In this document: positions 35,479 to 44,816 of the stretch, piece after piece | Position numbering within the stretch: the stretch's first letter is position 1 | Layout of the letters: each line of letters opens with the position of its first letter | Origin: Corynebacterium mustelae | GTDB lineage: Bacteria > Actinomycetota > Actinomycetes > Mycobacteriales > Mycobacteriaceae | Direction of reading: 5' to 3' | NCBI RefSeq assembly: GCF_001020985.1 | Contig: NZ_CP011542.1 | Span: 2,604,001 to 2,668,000 of the forward strand | DNA length: 64,000 bases | The notes under the pieces: model-generated | The model's database searches: none | Told to the model about the DNA's origin: nothing | What the model saw: the letters and a program-made list of their open reading frames with translations, nothing else | Position numbers and translations under genes: made by a program

Positions 35479-35708
35479 ACATGGCGTTGCCCACCTTCAT
35501 TTCTGAAGTGTCTCTGCGGCACTTCCCTTCCCCGACCTTCGAATTTGCTCATTTCGGCGCCTTTTATATTCCTTAAAGACACCCCCGCTTTTCTCACGGA
35601 AAAACTATACAAAAAGCCCACTTTCGCATTTTCGCCAGCGCTACCATGAGAAAGGTTTTCCAGCCAGACCATTTTCCTTATCAATTCACCCTTTGAGGAC
35701 ACACAACA

Positions 35709-36398
35709 ATGAAAAAGCATGTTCTTGTAGTGACTGCACTTTCTTTCCTACTCAGCGGATGTGCAGCTATCGATGTTGCGAAAACACTACAAAAAGCCTC
35801 AACACAATCAGTCACGGCAAGCACCACCGCTACAAGTGCAACGACAGTAAGTATCCCGCCGGAAAAACCAAACAAGCCACGTGAAACTGCGATGGAAAAT
35901 GACGATTTAGATGTTGGCTTATACGATCTCCGCGCCCCCGATGGTGTCCTTGATGTAAAACGCACCCTAAGCACCGAACATGACTTCACTGCGGTAAAAA
36001 ATTACCCAGAGCTTTTGGACTACGATCCGTACTACTCAAAGTGGACGGGTGAATACGGAACGATGCCTTTCGAAGAGCTCGTGACGAAGGTTCGCGAGTC
36101 CCTGGAAAAAACCCATCCATCGACAACCATCGACGGCATGGAATACACGATAACTGAAGACGCACCCAACCCACTGGTCAGCGACACCATAGTCCCAGGT
36201 GCCATCTACTCCAATTTCGAATACTGCTGGCAAGAACAAATCGGTGAAAACGTCCACCGTATCCTCTACGTCGAAATCGAAGAAGTGGAATCTGAGTACG
36301 AACGCACCTCCGCTGTGAACTATTCCTATGTAACCCCCTCCCCATTAACCTGTGAGATTCAAAGCCATGGGCGACTAGATTACAACGCGGATATGTAA
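35709..36398 (+). CDS. Putative lipoprotein of unknown function
   Basis: A 229-residue protein with a lipoprotein signal peptide (MKKHVLVVTALSFLLSGC, lipobox Cys18), a Thr/Ser/Ala-rich tether to about residue 55 and an acidic globular domain containing a Cys pair (EYCWQEQ and LTCEIQ). It has no recognised family for me. It is convergent with the PPE-like gene, which is followed by a lipoprotein gene of its own. It may belong to the same envelope-associated set, but this is only from proximity. Confidence 0.75.
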   Translation: MKKHVLVVTALSFLLSGCAAIDVAKTLQKASTQSVTASTTATSATTVSIPPEKPNKPRETAMENDDLDVGLYDLRAPDGVLDVKRTLSTEHDFTAVKNYPELLDYDPYYSKWTGEYGTMPFEELVTKVRESLEKTHPSTTIDGMEYTITEDAPNPLVSDTIVPGAIYSNFEYCWQEQIGENVHRILYVEIEEVESEYERTSAVNYSYVTPSPLTCEIQSHGRLDYNADM

Positions 36399-36420
36399 CA
36401 ACAAGCCTGATTCTTTAACA

Positions 36421-36460
36421 AACCCCCACCCACCGGATTTTCCCCCAATGGCTGGGGGTT
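36421..36460. terminator. Terminator-like inverted repeat between convergent genes
   Basis: AACCCCC (36421-36427) pairs with GGGGGTT (36454-36460), extended by partial pairing inward. It lies between the lipoprotein gene and the PPE-like gene, 8 bp before the end of the latter. Confidence 0.45.
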
Positions 36461-36468
36461 ACTTACTG

Positions 36469-38142
36469 CTATTCGCGTACCCAGTTTCCGATAACACCTG
36501 GAATTACTTTGGGTTGTTCGCCCAACAACGCTTTGAGGTTCACGTCTCGTTCCACGCTCGTGGTAATACCCCGTATCGGCTTTTTACGTTTCCGCTGATT
36601 CTCATTATTGTTGTTGTTCTGCCCACCGATCGGTGCACCTATCATCGGGGTACCCGCACGCCCGCCACTGTTTGCACCACCAGCACCAGCGGCTGACTTC
36701 GCACCAGCACTGGTGCCGTTTCCCACACCACCACTGCCGCTACCGGTTGCGTTCGGGGTTTTCGGTGACACACCAACCCCACCACCAGGACCCATGCCGG
36801 TGCCAAAGCCACGACCACCACTGCCGAATGCGCGGCCACCAGCACCACCGGTTCCGCCTCGCATGCCAGACGAACCAACCCCACCGGTCATACCGTAACC
36901 ACCGAGTCCGTTCATACCGGCACCCATACTGGTACCAGTGGTACTACGACCACCACTGGTAGCGGAGTGCCCGCGGCGGAGCCCACCAGACGCAGGAACA
37001 CTCCCACCACTGATACCACCAGACATACCTGGGGTGAGTCCACTAAACACCGGCGCATGTGTTGACGCACCGGAACCACCTGGTCCTGCTCCAGTAGGAA
37101 GCCCCGTGACCGGTGGCATACCCGGTGCTGGTGCTGCCGGTGCACCCACCCCACCACCAGTAACGGGGAGTGTTGCGGTTGATGCTGCCTGCGTGCCCAC
37201 CCCCGCTGGATTAAGCGTACCTGTCGCTGGTGCTGGTGGTGCACCAGTAGAATCCGACCCAATCGCAGCACTACCACCACCAACACCATGACTGTTATCC
37301 ATCATCAAATTCCGAATCACCGGCACAGCCTGAGACAACGCAGCACTATAGAACCCATGGAATGTGGCTAAATACGCTTTTTCGGCTGCTTCTTTCTCCG
37401 CAGGATTCGCAATAGTCTGCAACGCAGACAATGCTTGGGATGCCTGAGTGTGAAAATGCGGAGCAATCGTCGACAAAATCCCCACCGATCTCGCCATCTC
37501 TGTGGCGTTCGCTGCGAAATACATAGCTTTCGCCGCAGTAGCCTTCATCCCAGCAGTCGCCCGCAACACCGCAACCCCCTGATTCTGCGCTGATAATTGT
37601 CCGGCGATGCTATCCAATTTCGCTGCAATACTCGTTGCATACGTTGCCATCGACTGCCAGTCCGCCGCAGCTTGGGCAGCCTGACCGGACTGTGTCGCAC
37701 CCAGTTGTGCGACTAACGTTTCCAACGACACCGACGGAACCGGCGCAGGTGGGAGGAATGGGAAATCCGCAAACGACGCCGCCGGTTTCGACGCGAACTC
37801 CGCAACATCCTGCTCAAACGTCCCACCCGAATCAGCGGTATCCAACCCACGCGATAACGCAAGATCATGGCCAGTAAACGCCACATGATTCAACCGCAGG
37901 TTCATCCCCAACCACTCCACCAAATCCCGGAAACTCGCCAACACATCCCGGGCACTACCCGCACCACCTTGAATCACCTGCGCATGATTAAGTCCTAATT
38001 CGTGCAACCCGGACAATGATGAAAACGCACCACTCAACGTGGCTCGAAGCGCAATACCGTAAGTTTCTTTGGCATTAAGTTGAGCATTTTTGATGCCGTT
38101 AAATGCATTTTCAAATGATGCTGAATTTATCAACATGGACAT
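36469..38142 (-). CDS. PPE/EspB-like helical protein with long Gly-rich tail
   Basis: A 557-residue protein. Residues 1-270 are mostly helical and include a W-x-x-M repeat-like region (DWQSMATYATSIAAKLDSI) resembling the WXG/PPE-type helical hairpins of type VII secretion substrates. Residues 275-500 are an extreme Gly/Ser/Ala/Pro low-complexity tract. The end has a basic NQRKRKKP stretch and a conserved-looking tail (LLGEQPKVIPGVIGNW). No signal peptide is visible. The start has AAAGGA and lies 3 bp after the DUF3558-like lipoprotein gene. PPE-like genes paired with DUF3558 lipoproteins occur in other actinobacteria. Assignment to type VII secretion is inference. Confidence 0.6.
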   Translation of the reverse strand: MSMLINSASFENAFNGIKNAQLNAKETYGIALRATLSGAFSSLSGLHELGLNHAQVIQGGAGSARDVLASFRDLVEWLGMNLRLNHVAFTGHDLALSRGLDTADSGGTFEQDVAEFASKPAASFADFPFLPPAPVPSVSLETLVAQLGATQSGQAAQAAADWQSMATYATSIAAKLDSIAGQLSAQNQGVAVLRATAGMKATAAKAMYFAANATEMARSVGILSTIAPHFHTQASQALSALQTIANPAEKEAAEKAYLATFHGFYSAALSQAVPVIRNLMMDNSHGVGGGSAAIGSDSTGAPPAPATGTLNPAGVGTQAASTATLPVTGGGVGAPAAPAPGMPPVTGLPTGAGPGGSGASTHAPVFSGLTPGMSGGISGGSVPASGGLRRGHSATSGGRSTTGTSMGAGMNGLGGYGMTGGVGSSGMRGGTGGAGGRAFGSGGRGFGTGMGPGGGVGVSPKTPNATGSGSGGVGNGTSAGAKSAAGAGGANSGGRAGTPMIGAPIGGQNNNNNENQRKRKKPIRGITTSVERDVNLKALLGEQPKVIPGVIGNWVRE

Positions 38143-38145
38143 TGA

Positions 38146-38832
38146 TTATCCTTTCAGAGCAAAGATTTTTTGCAACATATCTACTGCTTCCTGACAGGAC
38201 ATTTCGGGTGTTATCCCGTGGACCAAGTTTGATCCTGATGCCGTGAGACTTATCCGTCCTCGGTTCGTCGACACAGCTATAGTGCAATCCAACTCATCAT
38301 CTTTGTCGGAAAGCCTATGCTGATACCAATGCTCCGGGAGTGCTACTAACGGTCGATCGACAATTAGATCCAATGACTCAATATGCTCATAAGTAACGAC
38401 ATCAGTTGAAATCGTAAAACCAAAATCACTTTTGGACACGTCTATCGGATTTACCGCGCAGACTGCAAAATCTTTGCGCGCCGTGTGGGAAACATCCCAA
38501 ATAGTTAGTCCGAATTGCTCATATTGTTCTTTGGTTACTTCCCCGCAGGGATCAAAAACCGTTAAATTAGGATCGGTCGGGTCAAACGTTCCAGTACCAG
38601 CTTCCAACACCTCACCAAGCGTTTTCGGTTCAGCCACCTGCGATGACGCTGGTAGTTGTTGGGATTGCGGCTGGTTTTTAACAGCCAAGTACTGAGCCAA
38701 AGGCGTAGATAACCCGCAGCCAGAAAGCAGAAAGACACAACACACCACAACCGCAGACACGGTACAGCGTGCTGAACGAGCCGTTATCTGATCAGGCAGA
38801 GTCCTGGCACACATTGACATTTTCTCGACCAT
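38146..38832 (-). CDS. DUF3558-like lipoprotein
   Basis: A 228-residue lipoprotein: basic N-terminus, hydrophobic core and lipobox LLSGC, followed by a domain with the spacing of DUF3558 (VFDPCGEVTKEQYEQFGL, ACVNP-like AVCAVNP, and a C-terminal SCQEAVDMLQKI). The ATG at 38832 has GAGGAA close by; ATGs at 38820 and 38814 are alternatives. The frame continues upstream to 39126, but that part is unlike any signal peptide and overlaps a repeat cluster. It is transcribed with the PPE-like gene 3 bp downstream. Confidence 0.7.
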   Translation of the reverse strand: MVEKMSMCARTLPDQITARSARCTVSAVVVCCVFLLSGCGLSTPLAQYLAVKNQPQSQQLPASSQVAEPKTLGEVLEAGTGTFDPTDPNLTVFDPCGEVTKEQYEQFGLTIWDVSHTARKDFAVCAVNPIDVSKSDFGFTISTDVVTYEHIESLDLIVDRPLVALPEHWYQHRLSDKDDELDCTIAVSTNRGRISLTASGSNLVHGITPEMSCQEAVDMLQKIFALKG

Positions 38833-39300
38833 TTCCTCAAAACCGCCTTTCAACGCCACTGACAACCAGTGTAAAACCAAATAGACAACGTGCTCTATAG
38901 AGTTAGACTCACTCACCACCCCAATCGGTTCCATAAAAAATATTGCTACCCCCAAACAGGTAAACCCCCACCAATTCTTCAAGTCGGAGAATCCACCCAC
39001 CACACCCCAAAAACCCAAGAAACAACCAAGCATTAATCCAAATCCCCGACTTCCAAAAACCGGCACAACAACCCCAACCCACACGCCACGCTGGTAGCGT
39101 CGACAAGCACCCACGCACTTATACAAGTCGGGGATTTACCCACAACCCGGCATCAACCCCAGCTAAAACTCATCAAACTGCCACAATCCCCGACTTCAAT
39201 AAACCGGCATGAAGCACCGCCACATATGCCACAGGAAAACCCGCCGCACCGAAGCATTTGCTGCGGTGAAGCGGGCGGTGGGGCGTCGAAAAGCTTATGG
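38833..39300. other. 468-bp gap with a cluster of AATCCCCGACTT repeats
   Basis: No gene is supported. AATCCCCGACTT occurs at 39041-39052 and 39185-39196, each in a 25-bp unit ending AACCGGCA (23 of 25 positions identical). Its inverse AAGTCGGGGATT lies at 39125-39136, and a degenerate inverse (AAGTCGGAGAAT) at 38981. Two copies of GCTTNTCGACG on the minus strand are also here (39098-39108, 39284-39294). Confidence 0.65.
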
Positions 39301-40830
39301 TTAATCCAGGTTAAAAACGGAGTCGACGCTGATGAGCGGATCGCCAGGTTTGCCTTTGGTAAGCGTCTCGCCTCTGAAGAAGGCCGGGTTGCGCCACCAC
39401 GTGATTGCTAGTGCCACAACGCCTAACACTAGAACTGTGGTACCAAGGATAAACACCAATCCCACTCCGAATAGCGAGCTACCGGAACCGTAGGATGGGT
39501 CCATGGCATCGTAGGAGGTTTGGAAGAAGAACACTAGCAAAAGCGTCCCGCCGATCAGTGGCGCGAAGAAGCGGTTAAATGCGTGGCTGATGGAGTCAAA
39601 GGCATCATGCCGGAAGTACCATACGCAGGCGAAAGCTGTGATTCCGTAGTAGAAGCACACCATCATGCCTAGTGCGGTAATGGTATCCCATAGAACGGCT
39701 TCACTGAGCACTCGCATGATTGCGTAGAACACAAATGACACTGCGGCAGATACTATCGTGGCGAATCCAGGCGACTGGAACCGCGGGGTAATGGAAGCAA
39801 ATCGCTTCGGCAACGCGCCGTAATAGCCCATGGCTAGCATCGTTCGGGCTGGGCCAATGACGGTTGATTGCAGTGATGCTGCTGAGGAGCCTAGCACCGC
39901 GATTGACATGATGATCGCTAGTGGCCCTAAGACCGGGCCGGATAATGCGGCGAAAATATTTTCTTGAATGTCGGGGTTGCCCAGGCCGTATTCGCCGTCA
40001 CCGGTACCGGCAAAGCCGATCATTGAGAATGCGATGAGCTGATATAGGGTCACGATCATGAAGATGGTTAAGGTTGCCGCTTTGCCAGGGGTGGCATGGG
40101 AACCTTTCGTTTCTTCTGTCATGGTGAGAACAACATCCCAACCCCAGTAGATGAATACCGACAGTGAGACGCCAGCGGCGAATGCGGAGAAGCTTTCCAC
40201 ACCAAATGGGTTGAGCCATTCCCAACTGTATGGGGTTGCATCAAAGGCTTGGCCATTAGCGGTTTTCCAAATAGCGACGACGCTGAAGAAAACTAATACT
40301 GCGATCTGGAACCCCACCAATGCGTATTGTACGAATTTGGTTGTATCCAAACCCCGGTAAGAAATAGCTGTGGCGATGGAAATCATCACAAAACATGTTG
40401 CGATGTTGATGGGAACGTTACGAGTGAGTTCCGCGACTTCCGGATTGCCTGTTATTTGAGATAACAGTAGATAAAAGAAATCCACTGCGATGCCAGCTAG
40501 ATTACTCAGTACTAGGATGGTCGCGGCCAAAAGTCCCCAACCGCCCAACCATCCAACGATTGGGCCGAAAGCACGGGTAGCCCAGGTGAAAGTGGTACCG
40601 GAATCCGGCATGGATTGATTTAGTTCCTTATAGCCCATGGCTACCAGAAGCATCGGGATGAAACTCACCAGGAAGATGGCGGGAATGTATTCCCCGACAA
40701 CGCTTGCAGTTGGGCCTAGTCCACCGGATAACGTGTAAGCGGGCGCAATACAACTCATGCCGATGACGGCGGCACTGATAAGGCCCACCCGGCCAGCACT
40801 TAGGCCTTTGCCATGCATTTTGTCACTCAT
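39301..40830 (-). CDS. APC-family amino acid/polyamine permease
   Basis: A 509-residue transporter with about 12-14 hydrophobic segments and the APC landmarks GLISAAVIGMSCIAPAY, PDSGTTFTWATRAFGP and YWGWDVVLTMTEETKG. Its start overlaps the universal stress protein stop as ATGA, so it is the last gene of the aldehyde dehydrogenase-putrescine oxidase-Usp operon. Context predicts uptake of putrescine or a related amine or GABA. The sequence alone does not settle the substrate. Confidence 0.88.
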   Translation of the reverse strand: MSDKMHGKGLSAGRVGLISAAVIGMSCIAPAYTLSGGLGPTASVVGEYIPAIFLVSFIPMLLVAMGYKELNQSMPDSGTTFTWATRAFGPIVGWLGGWGLLAATILVLSNLAGIAVDFFYLLLSQITGNPEVAELTRNVPINIATCFVMISIATAISYRGLDTTKFVQYALVGFQIAVLVFFSVVAIWKTANGQAFDATPYSWEWLNPFGVESFSAFAAGVSLSVFIYWGWDVVLTMTEETKGSHATPGKAATLTIFMIVTLYQLIAFSMIGFAGTGDGEYGLGNPDIQENIFAALSGPVLGPLAIIMSIAVLGSSAASLQSTVIGPARTMLAMGYYGALPKRFASITPRFQSPGFATIVSAAVSFVFYAIMRVLSEAVLWDTITALGMMVCFYYGITAFACVWYFRHDAFDSISHAFNRFFAPLIGGTLLLVFFFQTSYDAMDPSYGSGSSLFGVGLVFILGTTVLVLGVVALAITWWRNPAFFRGETLTKGKPGDPLISVDSVFNLD

Positions 40831-41666
40831 GTGACCACCTGCCTCATATGGTATTCGCGGGGTACTACAACTAATGGGATGCTCAATGTCTTTAACAACC
40901 GCATAGCTACCGAACCTGCGAAAACTGTTTGTTTTTCTGCCACCCGGGAGCTACCGACAAACATGAGATCACCGGGGTTCCAGGCAACGCTGGAGAGATT
41001 GCTGGCGGAAACTTCGATATCAAATTCTGGTGCGGGTTCGTCTTTTATTACCCGTGCGACCACTGCGTGTGCATTGTCGATTGCTCGTTGCTGGGCATCA
41101 ACACCTTCTTCTTCAGACATCAATGCGACTAGCCGCAGCGGTAGTTGTGCGCGTTTCGACAGCACAATTCCGGTTTCCACCAGGCTTCCGGCCCCAGGTC
41201 GGGTACCAACAGCACAGTTAATCCGATTGATAGGGGTGCTGAGGTACCCGCGTGGTGATAACGCTATAGGTACTGTGGCGCCGAAAAGCAGGTCTTGGGC
41301 GATGGTTCCTAGTCGGTGGCGCTTAAATGGGCTTGACGACGCCCCACCAACCACAATCATTTCCGCAGCCATATCCTTTGCTGCGCGGCTGAGACCTTCT
41401 GCGGTGGAGGTTCCGGAATAGACATGCGCACGCGCTTTGATGTCTTCAGGAATTTGATCCAATGCCCCGTGCAACCAGCGAAACGCCTGGTTGAGCAATA
41501 CATCGTCGACGGTGCCAGTTGGCGGATATTCGTGACTGAAAATATCATGTCGGCGCAGAACCAATACAATTTCGAGGTCGATGTTCATCGCTCGGGCAAT
41601 ATCAATGCCTAGGTTGATTGCATCTATTCCTTGGGGTGTGGCTTCGTAGCCTACGACGCATTTCAC
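40827..41666 (-). CDS. Universal stress protein with tandem Usp domains
   Basis: A 279-residue protein with two Usp-like folds. The first (residues 1-138) ends with an ATP-binding-type stretch (VVGGASSSPFKRHRLGTIAQDLLFGATVPIALSPRG); the second is shorter and ends LMFVGSSRVAEK, then SIPLVVVPRE. The start overlaps the oxidase stop (ATGA) and the end overlaps the permease start. Usp genes fused into transporter operons are known in bacteria and archaea and may regulate the permease. That role is inferred here. Confidence 0.85.
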   Translation of the reverse strand: MKCVVGYEATPQGIDAINLGIDIARAMNIDLEIVLVLRRHDIFSHEYPPTGTVDDVLLNQAFRWLHGALDQIPEDIKARAHVYSGTSTAEGLSRAAKDMAAEMIVVGGASSSPFKRHRLGTIAQDLLFGATVPIALSPRGYLSTPINRINCAVGTRPGAGSLVETGIVLSKRAQLPLRLVALMSEEEGVDAQQRAIDNAHAVVARVIKDEPAPEFDIEVSASNLSSVAWNPGDLMFVGSSRVAEKQTVFAGSVAMRLLKTLSIPLVVVPREYHMRQVVT

Positions 41667-43033
41667 CGCGACTCCCCCAACAACTTCGCAATATCTTTAG
41701 CCACTTTCTGCCCCATTCGGATGGCACCATCAACATGCTGATAGCCTTCGCCCGCAATATCGGAACAAGCGAAGTGGATTGGGCCCACCGGGTCGGTGTT
41801 GTACTTACCCCACCGGCTTAATCCACCAAGGTCATAGGAGGCAGCGTAGGCGCCCCGAGTCCATTCCTCCGCTCCCCAATCCGATTCGTAGTAGGCAACC
41901 GGCTCTAAAGTTTCTGGGCCGAGGAATTCCGCCATTGCTGTCAGAATCTTCTTCTTGCGTTCCTCCGCAGAAATCTCAAACATGGCGTCGGCGTTCTCGT
42001 CCGAGACGAAGCCCACCAGTGTGCCGCGCTCATCGCCGTAATTGGTGTTGTCATAAATCTCCTGCACCAGGTTTCCGGCGGCGAAGCAGGTACCCGATAG
42101 CCCCTTGTCCCGCCAGAATGGCCGGTCGTAGGTGGCGTGTACTTTGATAACCAAGCCCATCGACTGGTGCTGGTGCATCACGTGCTGCAGCCGTGGCATT
42201 TCCGGCACATAGGAAATCCGGTGATACAGGGTCGGTGGAACTGCCAGGACGGCAAATCGTGCCCGTACTTCCACACCATGATCGGCGTAAACGGTCACAC
42301 CAGAATCGGAATATTCGATGGTGCGCACCGGTGCAGCCAAGGTGATGTTGTCCTCACCGATTTTCTCCGCCAGCTTTAACGACACCATTTGCATGCCGCC
42401 GACCACGCGGGCGTCAAGAATGAAGTCTTCATCTACCAGATTGGAGAAGCTTCCTGCAGACGCAGCCATGTGCAGGGCTTGCAGCGCGGAAAAAGCGTGG
42501 GCGGGTTTGGTCAACATACCGCCAGCGATAAACAAGCCGATGTTGTTACGGGCCTCTTCGTCGTCGCAAAGCGTCTCTAACCAGTGCTTAAAGCTAACAG
42601 TGTCCAGTTCACGGGCTCGTGGATGATCCCATGGTCGTGCGGGGTCCATCTCGGCGACCAATTCATCCATCATGGAAATGAGCCGCGCCATCTCCGCCTG
42701 GGTTGATTCGCTGCATGGGAACATCTCACCGGTGTAGCGAGAAACTGTGCCATCTGGCGCCATGTAGAGGCTTTCGCCTTCCCGGTAGCGCTGGTAGGTT
42801 TCCAAGTCCAGCTCGTCAAGCAATTCGATCAATACGGTCTGATCTGGTGAAACCCACTGTCCGCCGATTTCGTACCAAGCACCGTTCATCACGTCGGAGC
42901 GGGTGCGGCCGCCAACTCGGTCGCGCGCCTCAACAACCTGTACGCTGTATCCTTGTTCTTTCAGCCGCAGCGCCGCCATTAATCCCGCTGGTCCAGCACC
43001 AATAACGACGACATCTTTTTCAATAACGCCCAT
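41663..43033 (-). CDS. puo: Flavin amine oxidase, predicted putrescine oxidase
   Basis: A 456-residue FAD-dependent amine oxidase. It has the dinucleotide-binding motif VVVIGAGPAGLMAALRL, the RDRVGGRT motif, GGQWVSP and a C-terminal FAD-binding region with GEGYQHVDGAI. It has no Cys for covalent FAD at the usual MAO position, as in Rhodococcus putrescine oxidase. It would oxidise putrescine to 4-aminobutanal with H2O2 and ammonia. The next gene upstream encodes an aldehyde dehydrogenase of the right kind, and gabTD lies 6 kb away. Substrate assignment relies on this context and family resemblance. Confidence 0.82.
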   Translation of the reverse strand: MGVIEKDVVVIGAGPAGLMAALRLKEQGYSVQVVEARDRVGGRTRSDVMNGAWYEIGGQWVSPDQTVLIELLDELDLETYQRYREGESLYMAPDGTVSRYTGEMFPCSESTQAEMARLISMMDELVAEMDPARPWDHPRARELDTVSFKHWLETLCDDEEARNNIGLFIAGGMLTKPAHAFSALQALHMAASAGSFSNLVDEDFILDARVVGGMQMVSLKLAEKIGEDNITLAAPVRTIEYSDSGVTVYADHGVEVRARFAVLAVPPTLYHRISYVPEMPRLQHVMHQHQSMGLVIKVHATYDRPFWRDKGLSGTCFAAGNLVQEIYDNTNYGDERGTLVGFVSDENADAMFEISAEERKKKILTAMAEFLGPETLEPVAYYESDWGAEEWTRGAYAASYDLGGLSRWGKYNTDPVGPIHFACSDIAGEGYQHVDGAIRMGQKVAKDIAKLLGESR

Positions 43034-43085
43034 TTTTGTTCCTTAATCTTCTTTCAACCGTGTGTCCGCTACGCCAAACGTGCTG

Positions 43086-44501
43086 TTAGTGCGCGGCCAT
43101 GACGTGCTTGATGCGGGTGTACTCTTCGACGGAATACAGCGACATGTCCTTGCCGTATCCGGAATCCTTGAATCCGCCGTGCGGCATTTCCGCGATGAGC
43201 GGAATGTGGGAATTGATCCATACACAGCCGAAATCCAATTCGCGGCTAGCCCGCAACGTGGTGGCGTGGTCGGTGGACCAGATGGAAGCAGATAGGCCGT
43301 AGCTGACGTCGTTGCCCATTTCCAATGCCTGGTCAACAGTGTCGAAGGTTTGCACAGTAATGATGGGGCCGAAAGTTTCTTCCTGAATTGCCTTGTCGGT
43401 CTGCTTCAACCCAGTGATCACGGTTGGCTCTAGGTAGAATCCAACGTCACCGATCCGATTGCCACCAGTAACAATTTGAGCGTGTTCTGGCAGGTCAGCT
43501 AGAACCTGACATACTTTGTCGAAGTGCTTGCGGTTATTGAGCGCCCCATAGAACGCATCCTCATCGTCCGGCTTCCCCGGCTTGAGTTTCTTCATTTCCG
43601 CCACCAACTTCTCGGTGAATTCGTCGGCAACACTAGCGTCAACCAGAACCCGCGTCGCTGCGGTGCAGTCCTGGCCCGCGTTGAACAACCCCGCAATGGC
43701 GATCCCCTCCGCCGCCTTGTCCAGCTCCGCGTCCGCGCACACGATAACCGGCGCTTTCCCGCCCAGCTCCAAATGGGAACGCTTTAAGTTTTCGCCCGCT
43801 GAACGCCCCACGGCCCGACCCGCCGGAACAGAACCAGTAATGGACACCATCACGACATCTGGGTGTGCGACCAATGCTGCGCCGGTGCTAGCATCACCCA
43901 AAACGATATTGACCACCCCTGGCGGCAAAACCTCAGCGATAAGTTCTGCAAGTTTCAGCGTCGATGACGGCGTTGTATCTGATGGCTTGAGTACCGTAGT
44001 GTTGCCAGCGGCGAGTGCCGGGCCGATCTTCCAAATAGCCATCATGAGCGGGTAATTCCATGGCGTGACCTGGGCGACTACACCGATAGGTTCCCGCCTA
44101 ATGCTTGAGGTAAACCCTTCCAGGTACTCACCGGTGGCCATGCCATTAAGCACCCGGGCACAACCTGCGAAAAATCGCATCTGGTCCGCACTTGGAATGC
44201 ACTCCTCTGACACGACGAGATGTTTAATTTGACCGGTTTCTTTCACCTGTGCATCAGCCAATTCTTCGGCATGTTCTTCGATCTTCTCCGCCAGTTCAAG
44301 CAGATACTTTTGCCGCTGGCCGGGGGTAAGGTCGCGCCACGCTGGGAACGCCCGCTTCGCGGCGGCCACTGCGGCATCAATGTCTTTTTGATTAGATACA
44401 GGGCTGGTGGCGATGACTTCCTCGGTGACCGGACTTACCAGGTCAATGCTGTCAGCCGAATCAGAAACAACGAATTCATTATCAATAAAATTCTTATACA
44501 T
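43086..44501 (-). CDS. Aldehyde dehydrogenase, predicted 4-aminobutyraldehyde dehydrogenase
   Basis: A 471-residue NAD(P)-dependent aldehyde dehydrogenase of the betaine/aminobutyraldehyde class. It shows TPWNYPLMMAIWKIGPALAAG, SITGSVPAGRAVG, general-base Glu in LELGGKAP, catalytic Cys in NAGQDCTAATR and PHGGFKDSGYGKDMS. It would turn 4-aminobutanal from the oxidase into GABA for gabTD. I chose the ATG at 44501 with AAGGAG about 11 bases upstream; a GTG at 44510 is too close to that site. It is the first gene of the putrescine operon. Confidence 0.85.
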   Translation of the reverse strand: MYKNFIDNEFVVSDSADSIDLVSPVTEEVIATSPVSNQKDIDAAVAAAKRAFPAWRDLTPGQRQKYLLELAEKIEEHAEELADAQVKETGQIKHLVVSEECIPSADQMRFFAGCARVLNGMATGEYLEGFTSSIRREPIGVVAQVTPWNYPLMMAIWKIGPALAAGNTTVLKPSDTTPSSTLKLAELIAEVLPPGVVNIVLGDASTGAALVAHPDVVMVSITGSVPAGRAVGRSAGENLKRSHLELGGKAPVIVCADAELDKAAEGIAIAGLFNAGQDCTAATRVLVDASVADEFTEKLVAEMKKLKPGKPDDEDAFYGALNNRKHFDKVCQVLADLPEHAQIVTGGNRIGDVGFYLEPTVITGLKQTDKAIQEETFGPIITVQTFDTVDQALEMGNDVSYGLSASIWSTDHATTLRASRELDFGCVWINSHIPLIAEMPHGGFKDSGYGKDMSLYSVEEYTRIKHVMAAH

Positions 44502-44816
44502 ATTGTGCACAACTCCTTCATCCAGTGGCGCAATCAGTCGAAGATTTTTCGACCAAGCACCATAAAAATGTGATGTAGATCAATATTGGCCGCCATGCCA
44601 CCAGGCAACCACAGACATAGCGTATATTCCTGCAAAAACAATTATCCCAGACGTATAAAATCCCAGCGCAGTTCAAATAAGCCCACGCTAACCTGTCACC
44701 TCAAGCAATCACCCCCACCCCACCCTTTTCAAACAGCTTTTCGACGCTGTCACGTCGCCATATCAGCACCGTTTCCTATAATCCCGACGCCTACCCCAAC
44801 CATCAAAGGAGAGCCA
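44502..44816. other. 315-bp divergent intergenic region
   Basis: It separates the putrescine operon from the NADAR gene and must hold both promoters. It includes one GCTTTTCGACG copy (44736-44746). I see no other clear operator or small gene. Confidence 0.4.

Noticed and set aside
35445..35720. 91-codon minus-strand frame between gabD and the lipoprotein
   Set aside because: It overlaps the gabD terminator hairpin and the lipoprotein promoter region and has no motif or ribosome binding site of note.
36608..37291. Proline-rich plus-strand frames opposite the Gly-rich gene
   Set aside because: Gly codons read in reverse give Pro/Ala/Thr; these are complements of the low-complexity tract, not genes.
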